Source: Litorimonas sp964511495
GTDB lineage: Bacteria; Pseudomonadota; Alphaproteobacteria; Caulobacterales; Maricaulaceae
Reading direction: 5' to 3'
DNA length: 64,000 nt
NCBI GenBank assembly: GCA_964511495.1
Contig: CAZEFT010000005.1
Coordinates: 100,955 to 164,954 of the forward strand
Below the pieces are notes generated by a model. That model ran no database searches. It was not told the DNA's origin and worked only from the letters and a program-made list of their open reading frames with translations. Shown here piece by piece: positions 37,106 through 45,204 of the stretch; the stretch's first letter is position 1; each line of letters starts with the position of its first letter. The position numbers and the translations under genes are program-made.

Positions 37106-37641
37106 TATGGTTCTCCCCCTGTGCTGATAACCGCTTCAGGGTCGACTACCTCACTCGGTTTATGAATTTCACCGTTTAGAACGACATCGAGAATATAATG
37201 AATGGCATAAACTGACATCAGTACGCCGCTAATCGGAATGATAGAATAGACATAAGCCATTTTAACACCCAGCGCCGCAGAGGTCTGATTGAGCTCATAG
37301 GTCAAAGACACTAATCGCCATCCCCCATAAATGAGAATGATGACAGCAAAGATTAAGCACGAAATAAGTGCCACTAATTCAGCACCAAGTCGCATTTTGC
37401 CTTTGAGCGGCGTCACCAGAATATCAATACCCACATGCATTCGGTTTCGGAATGTGTAAACCGAGCCTAGAAGACCAAGCCAAATCAGTTGGAACCGCGC
37501 AATCTCTTCCGTGAGAGAACTTGGTGCACGAAACACGTAACGCGAGACAACCTGCCACGTCACAACAATCACCATGGAAATTGCCAAGGCCACTAAAAGC
37601 CAACGTAAGGCGACATCAAGAGGTTTAATCAAAGCTTTCAT
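37105..37641 (-). CDS. TRAP transporter small permease subunit DctQ
   Basis: A 178-residue protein with four predicted membrane helices. The conserved DctQ pattern RYVFRAPSSLTEEIARFQLIW is visible across residues 34-54, followed by FRNRMHVGIDIL. The start overlaps the dctP stop by four bases (ATGA), and the stop meets the dctM start. It stabilises DctM and completes the transport complex. Confidence 0.92.
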   Translation of the reverse strand: MKALIKPLDVALRWLLVALAISMVIVVTWQVVSRYVFRAPSSLTEEIARFQLIWLGLLGSVYTFRNRMHVGIDILVTPLKGKMRLGAELVALISCLIFAVIILIYGGWRLVSLTYELNQTSAALGVKMAYVYSIIPISGVLMSVYAIHYILDVVLNGEIHKPSEVVDPEAVISTGGEP

Positions 37642-38657
37642 AAGCCCGCCTCCAACGCTTCTACCTGTTGGATAATAGGGCCTAACTCTGTTTTGTTAAA
37701 TGCGGCTTTCATATCAGCCACGGCATCACGGAACGGTTGCTTATCGGGGTAAATGACTTGCGCACCGCCTTTTTGAACGGCGTCTATCGCCTCGGTTGAC
37801 GCGACGGACCAGAGCTCTCTTTGTTTCGTCACAGATTCATTGACCGCTTGACGCAACCAGTTTCCTTGTTGCTCCGTCAAACCATCATAAACGCGTCGCG
37901 ACATGACCAAGATATCCGGAACAGAGGTGTGTTCATCCAGTGAGTAATATTTCGCAGCCTCAAAATGCTTGGATAAATAATAGGAAGGTGGGTTATTTTC
38001 TGCGCCATCAACAATGCCCTGTTGTAGAGCGGTATAAATTTCTCCCCACGAAATAGGAGTGGCCGCACCGCCCAAAGCTTCGACCATTTCAATAGATGTC
38101 CGGCTCGGCAAAACCCGAACCTTTTTACCTACCAAGTCATCTGGACTATTAACGGGACCGTCTGTCATATAGAAGCTGCGGCTGCCCGCATCATAATAGC
38201 ATAAGCCTTGCAAACGCACATCGCGAAGCGTGTTTAACAAGGATTGTCCGGTTTCAGAATTCAGCACACGCCAGAAATGATCACTGTCTTGAAAGAGATA
38301 AGGTATGGAGAAGAGCTTCATCTTGGACGAGAACCCTTCCATGGATATGGAAGATACCTTCGTCATGGAAACGGAACCAATTTGCAACAATTCAATAAGC
38401 TGGCGTTCATTACCCAATTGCCCACTCGGATAAATATCGACGGTCATTTCACCGCTCGAAAGCTCTGTCAGGCGCTGCCCCATGAAAACCATGGCCTTGT
38501 GAACGGGATGATCCGCATTGAGAGTATGAGCCAATTTCAGAGCCGTACCGGAAATATTATTCGACGTGCACCCTCCAAGCGAAACGCCCGTGGCCCCTGC
38601 AAGCAGTCCTCCGCCCAATAAGCGATTATAATCCCTTCGGGTAAAGTGTGGGCTCAT
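37638..38657 (-). CDS. TRAP transporter solute-binding protein DctP, with Tat motif and lipobox
   Basis: A 339-residue solute receptor. Family segments are LAHTLNADHPVHKAM, YPSGQLGNERQLIELLQIG, GKKVRVLPSRTSIEMV, ALGGAATPISWGEIYTALQQG and VDGAENNPPSYY; the Arg in VRVLPSR is the usual carboxylate-binding residue. The N-terminus is unusual: a twin-arginine sequence (TRRDYNRLL) followed by a lipobox-like SLGGC, so it may be folded in the cytoplasm, exported by Tat and membrane-tethered rather than soluble. It overlaps the GH88/105 gene by four bases, linking hydrolysis to uptake. Confidence 0.92.
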   Translation of the reverse strand: MSPHFTRRDYNRLLGGGLLAGATGVSLGGCTSNNISGTALKLAHTLNADHPVHKAMVFMGQRLTELSSGEMTVDIYPSGQLGNERQLIELLQIGSVSMTKVSSISMEGFSSKMKLFSIPYLFQDSDHFWRVLNSETGQSLLNTLRDVRLQGLCYYDAGSRSFYMTDGPVNSPDDLVGKKVRVLPSRTSIEMVEALGGAATPISWGEIYTALQQGIVDGAENNPPSYYLSKHFEAAKYYSLDEHTSVPDILVMSRRVYDGLTEQQGNWLRQAVNESVTKQRELWSVASTEAIDAVQKGGAQVIYPDKQPFRDAVADMKAAFNKTELGPIIQQVEALEAGL

Positions 38658-39895
38658 CGCGCGACCTCTGTAAACAGGCCCTTTTCTGCCAATGTCAACA
38701 CTTCCATACCGGCCAAAAGAAAAGCCCCGCTCCCATAAAATTGGGTCTCATTAGCGGCCACTTTATCAGGCGCATATCCCACCTGTTGCACCCAACCAAT
38801 CATGCCTTCGTCATTGACCGCTTCGTTTAAGGCTTTCCAACCCGATTTAATAGAGGGTAAATACGTGTCCGCATCTAAATAACCTTGCGCCACGCCCCAA
38901 CTTAAACCGGCGACGAAAAAGGCCGTGCCACTGGATTCCGCCACGGGATAGAGTTCGCCTGCATCTAAAGAAACCGGCCAATAGCCATTTTCCGCTTGGA
39001 GGGTGATGAGCTTGGCAGCCATCTTTTTATAAAGATCAAGATAACGAGCATAAGATGGGTGATCCTTTGGCAAGGCGTCCATTATATCAGTCAACCCGGC
39101 GAACACCCAACCATTCCCGCGACTCCAATATATTTTCTTCCCGTTTTCTTCTCTACGTTCAAAGAACCGACTGTCGCGCAAAAACAAATCGGCCTCTTCA
39201 TCAAACAGGTAATCGGTCGTGATCCAGAACTCTTTATCCGAGAATTCGAAATATTTCGGTTCTCCTGTCACGGCACTCATTTGCGTCCAAACGGGTGGAG
39301 ACATGAAAAGTGCATCAGCCCAACACCATCTTTTCAAACACTCTTTATAATAACCCTTCTCCGTTCCCTTAGGTTCAAAATCCAACGACACAGTTGAAGG
39401 ATTGGCCAAAACAGCGTCAAAGACTTCCCGCGTCGGCTTAATCATCGCTTCATCGCCATAGTGATCATAAAGGACAAAATAATATTGTCCGACCACATGG
39501 TCGTCTGCATGGTAGATTCTATCTTCGAGACGAAAACCTTCATTCGCCGCGAAGTTCTTCAGATAATCAAAATACGCTACATAATCAGTTTTAACAGCCC
39601 AGTCTGCGAGACCTTTCAAAAAAGTCCCTTGTATCCAACCGCGTTTTTCGCGACTGCGGTCTTGGAAGCTTGGGATGAAAGCCTCAAAATCTTCCATATG
39701 AGCTAATTGCCAATCCGCAACACCATTGGTGACCTTTTCAATCGACGAAATAGTGAAAATTTCATTTTGACTGATCGACGATGCGCCGGAAGCACCGTCT
39801 ATTCCATCTGTGCCTTTAACCGAAACACAGGACGCCACGCCAAGTGCGAAGGCTCCGGAGATAAATCCCATTGTTATGAGGCGCTGCCACGTCAT
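38654..39895 (-). CDS. GH88/GH105 unsaturated uronyl hydrolase, lipoprotein
   Basis: A 413-residue (alpha/alpha)6-barrel enzyme that removes 4,5-unsaturated uronate from oligosaccharide ends made by lyases, by hydrating the double bond. Visible family segments are DDHVVGQYYFVLYDHYGD, WCWADALFMSPPVW with the Asp equivalent to the catalytic residue, WSRGNGWVFAGL and ESSGTAFFVAGLSWG. I start at the ATG at 39895, which has GGGGA upstream and opens a lipoprotein signal ending in GVASC; the frame extends 14 codons further. It heads the operon GH88/105-dctP-dctQ-dctM-kduD. Confidence 0.88.
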   Translation of the reverse strand: MTWQRLITMGFISGAFALGVASCVSVKGTDGIDGASGASSISQNEIFTISSIEKVTNGVADWQLAHMEDFEAFIPSFQDRSREKRGWIQGTFLKGLADWAVKTDYVAYFDYLKNFAANEGFRLEDRIYHADDHVVGQYYFVLYDHYGDEAMIKPTREVFDAVLANPSTVSLDFEPKGTEKGYYKECLKRWCWADALFMSPPVWTQMSAVTGEPKYFEFSDKEFWITTDYLFDEEADLFLRDSRFFERREENGKKIYWSRGNGWVFAGLTDIMDALPKDHPSYARYLDLYKKMAAKLITLQAENGYWPVSLDAGELYPVAESSGTAFFVAGLSWGVAQGYLDADTYLPSIKSGWKALNEAVNDEGMIGWVQQVGYAPDKVAANETQFYGSGAFLLAGMEVLTLAEKGLFTEVAR

Positions 39896-39914
39896 CTTTT
39901 TCCCCGTTCTTTTT

Positions 39915-39954
39915 AATTGGTCATATACAAGTGACATTCTGAAGCATATTGGTC
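39915..39954. promoter_or_regulatory. Paired ATTGGTC sites in the divergent promoter of the GH88/105 and DUF4861 genes
   Basis: Two direct copies of ATTGGTCA (39916 and 39948) lie 32 bp apart, about three helical turns, between the starts of the leftward transport operon and the rightward DUF4861-kduI-lyase genes. The same motif occurs at the regulator promoter (34092) and in inverse form at 34155. This suggests that both divergent operons belong to the regulon of the GntR protein at 34190. Confidence 0.5.
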
Positions 39955-40001
39955 AAACAGATTTTATTGCATGCCCTTTATTTTTTAGATATGACCTCTC
40001 T

Positions 40002-40928
40002 ATGTTCACAAAAACCCCTGCCCAACGATCCGCTTTTTACCTTGGCCTTCTCACAGTAACGGGCTTGTCGCTAATTGGCTGCGCTGAGACAAACGTTTCC
40101 GCGATTGACCGCGCTTCAGCAGATATTGGAGATTTAACGAATGACGGCGTCTCCATAGATTATTTTAAGACGCCCGAAGGATATAAACGCGGCGACAAAC
40201 TCATTGCCTATGAAGGTCCCGGCTGGGAATCTGATAAAACAGCCTTTCGTCTTTATTTGGACGGACGGAACGCTTTAGACATTTTCGGAAAGAAAACGCC
40301 CGACATGGTTTTAGAGACTGTCGGCCGCGGTGATGATTACCACGCTATGGCCGGTTGGGGTATGGATATTTTAAAAGTCGGCAATTCATTAGGCGCCGGT
40401 GGGTTTGGTGTTTTTGAAAATGGCGAAGTACGTCAAATTGGTAGCGCTCAAAGCTACTCTGCCTCTATTTTAAAAGACACAGAGAATGAAGCGGCCGTCA
40501 AAGTCGTGCATTCAAAGTCTGAATCCTGCCAAGATGACGTTACAGCAACCTATTCTATATTGGGTGGAAGCCGCATCAGTGGGATCAATATTGAAGGCGA
40601 TTGCGCCCTCCCCTTTGCGGCAGGCTTAATCATTCACCCGGAGACAAGCAGCTACCAATCCTCCGGCAATGAAGGCTGGCAATATAAAGCACGATATGGC
40701 GAACAAAGCCTCGTGCCTGATAATTTGGGATTGGCGCTCTTTTACAAGGCGGATCAAGTTTCGATGACAGGAACAGATTCGGATGACGATTATATTGTCT
40801 TCAAACCCGGCCAATCCCCCCAATATTATACAGCCGCTGTCTGGGAACAAGAACAAGGCGGTGTTACAGATGCACGAGCCTTTCAAGACTGGCTCGAATC
40901 TATACAAAAAGAATTAAACCAGAAATAA
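40002..40928 (+). CDS. DUF4861 family lipoprotein
   Basis: A 308-residue exported protein with lipobox LIGC. The family pattern YEGPGWESDKTAFRLYLDG, DIFGKKTPDMVLETVG and AGWGMDILKVGNSLGAGG identifies DUF4861, a family repeatedly seen beside uronate polysaccharide genes but without an established activity as far as I know. I start at ATG 40002, which opens the signal peptide; the frame is open 64 codons earlier. It precedes kduI by 60 bp. A carbohydrate-active role (lyase, hydrolase or binding) is possible but not shown by any catalytic motif I recognise. Confidence 0.85.
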   Translation: MFTKTPAQRSAFYLGLLTVTGLSLIGCAETNVSAIDRASADIGDLTNDGVSIDYFKTPEGYKRGDKLIAYEGPGWESDKTAFRLYLDGRNALDIFGKKTPDMVLETVGRGDDYHAMAGWGMDILKVGNSLGAGGFGVFENGEVRQIGSAQSYSASILKDTENEAAVKVVHSKSESCQDDVTATYSILGGSRISGINIEGDCALPFAAGLIIHPETSSYQSSGNEGWQYKARYGEQSLVPDNLGLALFYKADQVSMTGTDSDDDYIVFKPGQSPQYYTAAVWEQEQGGVTDARAFQDWLESIQKELNQK

Positions 40929-40988
40929 ATACTAACTTTTCGCAAAAACCCATTTGCCCCCCATCTTCTAAACTTTAAAGAGGCTCCC

Positions 40989-41819
40989 ATGGAAATCCGC
41001 TACTCTGCTGATATCGTCCGCTATAAAACAATGACCAATTCAGAATTGCGGGACACATTTGTTGTCAGCACACTCTGGACACCGGATGAAGTGCCTCTGG
41101 TTTACTCCGATATTGATCGCGGCGTCATCGGCTCTGCTGTTCCTGTCTCCAAAACATTGGAAATACCAACCCATAAAGACTTAGCCAGCGACTATTTTGC
41201 CCAAAGGCGCGAAGTGGGCGTTATTAATATCGGTGGCGCAGGGGCAATAGAAGTCGACGGCACTCTGTATGAAATGGATAACCTCGACAGTCTCTATATC
41301 GGACGCGAATCCAAAGGCATTAAATTTTCAAGCCATGATGGTAGCCAACCCGCAAAATTCTATTTTGTCAGCTATCCGGCTCATAAACGTTACGACACTC
41401 AGCATATCAAAAAAAGCCAAGCCAATATGGTAAAGTTAGGCGCACAGGAAACCAGTAATAAGCGTATCATTTATCAGCCCATCCACCCGGATATTGTCAC
41501 GACATGTCAAATCGTTATGGGCTTTACAATTTTGGAAAGTGGGAATGTCTGGAATACTTTTCCACCGCATACCCATAAGCGCCGTTCTGAATTCTATATG
41601 TATTTCGACATGAATGACGACGCGCGCGTTTTCCACTTCATGGGCGAGGCCGATAATATGCGTCCGATGATTATGAAATCCGGCGAAGTTGCGCTTTCTC
41701 CTATATGGTCAATGCATTGCGGCGCAGGGACTTCGGCCTATACATTTATCTGGTCGATGGGCGGCGAAAACCAAGTTTTTGATGATATGGATCATATATC
41801 GCAGGAAGATATTGGATAG
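40989..41819 (+). CDS. kduI: 5-keto-4-deoxyuronate isomerase
   Basis: A 276-residue cupin isomerase that converts 5-keto-4-deoxyuronate, formed spontaneously from unsaturated uronate, into 2,5-diketo-3-deoxygluconate. The zinc-binding cluster FPPHTHKRRSEFYMYFD holds the two His and Glu ligands, with the fourth ligand expected in WSMHCGAGTSAYTFIW. GQ-type N-terminal half motifs such as RREVGVINIGGAGAI are present. AGAGG precedes the ATG. It supplies the substrate of KduD. Confidence 0.94.
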   Translation: MEIRYSADIVRYKTMTNSELRDTFVVSTLWTPDEVPLVYSDIDRGVIGSAVPVSKTLEIPTHKDLASDYFAQRREVGVINIGGAGAIEVDGTLYEMDNLDSLYIGRESKGIKFSSHDGSQPAKFYFVSYPAHKRYDTQHIKKSQANMVKLGAQETSNKRIIYQPIHPDIVTTCQIVMGFTILESGNVWNTFPPHTHKRRSEFYMYFDMNDDARVFHFMGEADNMRPMIMKSGEVALSPIWSMHCGAGTSAYTFIWSMGGENQVFDDMDHISQEDIG

Positions 41820-41846
41820 TTTTGGTCAAGCCCAAAACTCTCTAAA

Positions 41847-43151
41847 ATGAGAAAGACCCTACCAATTCACCCAATTCTGTTGCATTCATGCGACATAATT
41901 GGCTTTCTAACGCTAATTGCAGGAATTGCTCTGAGCTATAGCCCGGCTTCATTGGCGCAAGACGAAATACAAGAAAACCAAAAGAGTAAAGTTTGCCTCC
42001 GTGATAAAGGCACTGGTCCAAGTCTCTATGTATGGGACTTGAACAACCTAAGGAAAAGCAAAAGCCTTATTTCGCAAAACAGTGATGCCGTCATGCCAGC
42101 CTATGAAGCTCTCATAAAACGGGCCGATAAGGCCTTAGAAGCCGGTCCATTTAGTGTAACCAATAAAACCAAAGTGCCGCCAAGCGGTGATAAAGCGGAT
42201 TACTATTCCATCGGCCCCTATTGGTGGCCAAACCCCAAGAAAAAAAGCGGTCTGCCTTATATTCGCAAAGATGGTGAGGTAAATCCGGAGCGTAATGATG
42301 AATCATTCGACTCCGTTCGCTTTAATAATTTTGCCCGCTCGGTTGAAACATTGTCGCTCGCGACATTTTTCAGTGAAGAGCAACGTTATGCTGACCATGC
42401 GGCCGAACTCATCCGTCATTGGTTTCTAAATCCTACAACGAAAATGAACCCAAATCTGAACTTCGCACAAGCCATTCCAGGGAAAACGGATGGCCGGGGG
42501 ATCGGAATTATCGACAGTTACCGTTTCGTCAAAGTTATCGACTCAATCGGCATTTTACATGAGAACGGCGCCATCACGGATACTGAATGGTCTGCTTTAC
42601 GAGATTGGTTTGCAGAATATGCCTTGTGGATGATACGTAGTGAGAATGGCAAGGATGAACGCAAAGCCAATAATAATCACGGCACTTATTATGATGCGCA
42701 ATTAATGGCCTTTTCCGCCTTTGCTGGTGATTTCGGAGCCGTTAAATTCTTTCTCAAAGGTGTCAAAGAGGCCCGTATTCCTGCTCAAATCAACTCGAAA
42801 GGCCAAATGCCTTTAGAGTTAAAGCGGACACGCCCTTTTCATTATACGGCATTTAATATTCATGCCTTTTTCGACATTGCGGATGTTGCGGAATGTGTCG
42901 GTGAGGATGTCTGGAATTATAAAGCCAAAAAAGGACAAGGTCTTTACGAGGCCATGTCATATCAAACGCAATATGTCGGCAAACTTGGAACTTGGCCGTT
43001 TGATGAAATTAAGGCGATAAACCCGAAAGGGTTTTACAACAACCTTGCGCGGGCGCAACTTGCCTATAACGACCCCAAATTTGAACAAGGTGCAGATTAT
43101 TATAGAGACCAATATAAAACTGAGATTACGGCTCTACTCTATCCGGAGTGA
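41847..43151 (+). CDS. Second alginate_lyase-fold polysaccharide lyase, secreted
   Basis: A 434-residue lyase of the same PF05426 type as the one at 24417, with IGPYWWPNPKKKSG, NLNFAQAIPG, GIGIIDSYRFVKVID and NNNHGTYYDAQLMAF. The NNH histidine is the expected catalytic residue. The N-terminal hydrophobic segment ends around SLAQD, so it is cleaved by signal peptidase I and probably periplasmic, unlike the lipid-anchored first copy. The ribosome binding site is weak. Only 27 bp separate it from kduI. Close PL38/PL5 relatives act on glucuronan or alginate; the locus favours glucuronan. Confidence 0.85.
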   Translation: MRKTLPIHPILLHSCDIIGFLTLIAGIALSYSPASLAQDEIQENQKSKVCLRDKGTGPSLYVWDLNNLRKSKSLISQNSDAVMPAYEALIKRADKALEAGPFSVTNKTKVPPSGDKADYYSIGPYWWPNPKKKSGLPYIRKDGEVNPERNDESFDSVRFNNFARSVETLSLATFFSEEQRYADHAAELIRHWFLNPTTKMNPNLNFAQAIPGKTDGRGIGIIDSYRFVKVIDSIGILHENGAITDTEWSALRDWFAEYALWMIRSENGKDERKANNNHGTYYDAQLMAFSAFAGDFGAVKFFLKGVKEARIPAQINSKGQMPLELKRTRPFHYTAFNIHAFFDIADVAECVGEDVWNYKAKKGQGLYEAMSYQTQYVGKLGTWPFDEIKAINPKGFYNNLARAQLAYNDPKFEQGADYYRDQYKTEITALLYPE

Positions 43152-43170
43152 GTCTTTCGGCGAAAGACAG

Positions 43171-44076
43171 TTACGCCATGATGTCATCGGCAACTGATTT
43201 AAATACCTGCCCGATTTTCTCGAACTTTTTGGAAAGCGGCGAAGAATAACGCCAGATAAGACTGACCTGCCGCTGAGCATAATCATCATCAATCCGTCGA
43301 ACGATTAAAAGCGGATCTCGCTTGGCTTCAGAAATAGCATACAGGCTCGGTAAGACAGCAACATCGCCTCCCATTGAGGCCATCTGCCGAATAGCGTCCA
43401 AAGAACTGCCGTGATATTCTCCGTGTGTGGTGGCTCCGGCGCGTTCCGCCAAACTGCTGACCACAGTAGTAAACTTATGGCCGTAACCGAGCGTCAGAAG
43501 CTCACGCCCTTTTAAAGCATCCAGCTTAATCGGGCCTTTTTCGAGTGCGAGTTCGTCATCCGGCGCAACGCAAATATAGATGTTTTCTTTTACGAGCGGC
43601 ATGGATTTTGTGTCGGGGTGAGCCTCCGGTGTTGAAATGATAACGTCGCATCGCCCATCTGTCAGATGGGTTTGCAAATCAACAGTCGACTCCTCTGATA
43701 CGGTCAAACGCAAATCATTATAAGCCGAATGCAAAACGCGTGTCGCCTTTGGCAATAAATATGGCCCAACCGTAGGCAATACACCGAGGCGCACACGCCC
43801 CGCCAATGTGCCTTCGGACTCACGCGCAACCACTTTAAGCTCTTCAACATGACGTAAAACGATACGGGCACGCGCCACCATTTCTTCACCAATCGGGGTC
43901 AGCAAAGCGCCATGTCGACCGCGCTCCAAAAGCGGAGCTCCGAGATGGAGTTCCATATCTTTAACTTGAGTCGAGAGACTCGGCTGGCTGACATGTGTAC
44001 GCTTTGCAGCCTCGCTGAATGTCCCTGTTTCCGCTATCGCGACAAGATATTCCAATTGTCTAAGAGTTGGTTTCAT
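43171..44076 (-). CDS. LysR-family regulator of OxyR type lacking both redox cysteines
   Basis: A 301-residue LysR regulator. The N-terminal helix-turn-helix (TGTFSEAAKRTHVSQPSLSTQ) and the effector domain (GVLPTVGPYLLPK, FTTVVSSLAERAGA, SSLDAIRQMASMGGDVAVLPSLYA) align with OxyR. The E. coli OxyR cysteines 199 and 208 fall at Lys201 (in YGHKF) and Ala210. The only cysteines are Cys143 and Cys169, elsewhere in the domain. It should not sense peroxide by the known disulfide switch. It converges on the uronate lyase gene, separated by 19 bp, and may or may not relate to that locus. Confidence 0.88.
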   Translation of the reverse strand: MKPTLRQLEYLVAIAETGTFSEAAKRTHVSQPSLSTQVKDMELHLGAPLLERGRHGALLTPIGEEMVARARIVLRHVEELKVVARESEGTLAGRVRLGVLPTVGPYLLPKATRVLHSAYNDLRLTVSEESTVDLQTHLTDGRCDVIISTPEAHPDTKSMPLVKENIYICVAPDDELALEKGPIKLDALKGRELLTLGYGHKFTTVVSSLAERAGATTHGEYHGSSLDAIRQMASMGGDVAVLPSLYAISEAKRDPLLIVRRIDDDYAQRQVSLIWRYSSPLSKKFEKIGQVFKSVADDIMA

Positions 44077-44379
44077 ATCCTGTCTTTCATCAAAGAGGTA
44101 TAGGCAGTGATTATACGTATTATATAAGAGTTATATTTTAATTATACATCAAAAGGCTTATTTTGAGAGTGCGAAGAATGAAAGGATCATCAAATGTCTC
44201 GCTTAACGTCCCAAAAACCTGCTGCCAGCCCTATTCGGGAGGATCAGCCCATCGCGACACGCCGTCGCCGTCGGGCTCGCCGCCGCGAAGCTATGATGAC
44301 ATCACCAGCACCCCGCGCGAGCTTTTTCTAGAGTTTCTAAATCTCATAATTATTGAGTTAAAATGGACGGCGCGGATCC
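44077..44379. other. AT-rich intergenic region upstream of the LysR gene
   Basis: The left part (44100-44160) is very AT-rich and contains several TATAAT-like stretches and an AATTATAC-type run, consistent with a promoter for the LysR gene. The right part holds one small arginine-rich open frame (44194-44331). An inverted repeat CGCGGAT/ATCCGCG at 44371-44391 overlaps the end of the barrel gene and has no T-run. Confidence 0.4.
44194..44331 (+). CDS. Possible small basic protein, 45 residues
   Basis: An ATG with AAAGGA eight bases upstream opens a 45-codon frame ending at TAG. The product would be strongly basic, with an arginine block TRRRRRARRR near the middle, and contains no cysteine or membrane segment. 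I do not recognise a family. It lies divergently from the LysR gene. The ribosome binding site is the main support; the arginine run could also be a by-product of GC-rich noncoding sequence. Confidence 0.3.
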   Translation: MSRLTSQKPAASPIREDQPIATRRRRRARRREAMMTSPAPRASFF

Positions 44380-45114
44380 TTAAAATCCGCGCGTAATCCA
44401 CAATCTGGCTTCAACATCGGGAGCCGCATCAGACAAGCCAAATAATGGTCCACCAAAAACAGAAATGTTTTTAGTCACAGGCAGGGAAATAAACGGTCCG
44501 ATCGTGTGATTTTGATCATTAAAACCCCCAATACTTCCAGTATTCCCGTAAGCGTTATACATCTCTAATCCAACAGTCATTCCGCTCTCTAATCTCTTGG
44601 CAAGCTGACCTCGAGTCTGCAAATTAACGCCATCAGAAGCATTATCACCTGTTTGAATAGACGTCAGGCCAACGGCCCTAGCCGTCCATCCATTATCAAA
44701 GTTAAATTGCTTCATGAAGTTCACACCGAATTGTTCGGCACGATTATCGTCTCTCACACGGGCATCGAATCGCAGACCTGTTTTATGTTTGTCCGCCTCG
44801 TCGGATAACTCCCAGAACAGTTCCGCCTGCAAATAATCCAGATCAAAATCAGAATTTGCTGTCTTTCGGGTCTGGCCAATAACGCGCCACATCAAATCGC
44901 CATTTATGGATTGCTGATAATGAAGCCTTTGTGCAAATCCCAATTCATCCTGAGTATTCTCCGGATCAATCGCAATCCTGTATTGAAGAGACCGATGGCC
45001 TTCATTGACTTGAGCAGGGAAAACACCACCCGTATTTTGGGCAAATGCGGGAGCGGCAAATAATACCATAACCAATGCCGCAAACAATGAGAGAGCCCAT
45101 AAAAGCCGCGTCAT
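44380..45114 (-). CDS. Outer-membrane beta-barrel protein, unknown function
   Basis: A 244-residue exported protein with signal peptide ending in APAFAQ. The mature part is made of alternating hydrophobic and polar strands with aromatic girdles (LQAELFWELSD, GWTARAVGLTSIQTG, ISVFGGPLFGLSD) and ends in WITRGF with a terminal Phe, the mark of an outer-membrane barrel. The size fits ten to twelve strands. No specific family is recognised; a small porin or a general barrel is possible. It stands alone between a LysR gene and a carbonic anhydrase gene, all on the same strand. Confidence 0.7.
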   Translation of the reverse strand: MTRLLWALSLFAALVMVLFAAPAFAQNTGGVFPAQVNEGHRSLQYRIAIDPENTQDELGFAQRLHYQQSINGDLMWRVIGQTRKTANSDFDLDYLQAELFWELSDEADKHKTGLRFDARVRDDNRAEQFGVNFMKQFNFDNGWTARAVGLTSIQTGDNASDGVNLQTRGQLAKRLESGMTVGLEMYNAYGNTGSIGGFNDQNHTIGPFISLPVTKNISVFGGPLFGLSDAAPDVEARLWITRGF

Positions 45115-45204
45115 AATTCTATCCTTTGAGAAAAGTTACATCACTAAAAACGAAAGAAGCTCCACCCAAAGGGCAGAGCCAATGTTGATCGAAAAATTAT
45201 CTAA

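Noticed and set aside
24417..43151. Classic alginate utilisation locus
   Set aside because: The lyase fold fits alginate, but UxaC, UxuB and ManD handle glucuronate and no DEH reductase or PL6/PL7/PL17 gene is visible.
44371..44391. CGCGGAT/ATCCGCG hairpin as terminator of the barrel gene
   Set aside because: It overlaps the stop codon and is not followed by a T-run on the minus strand.
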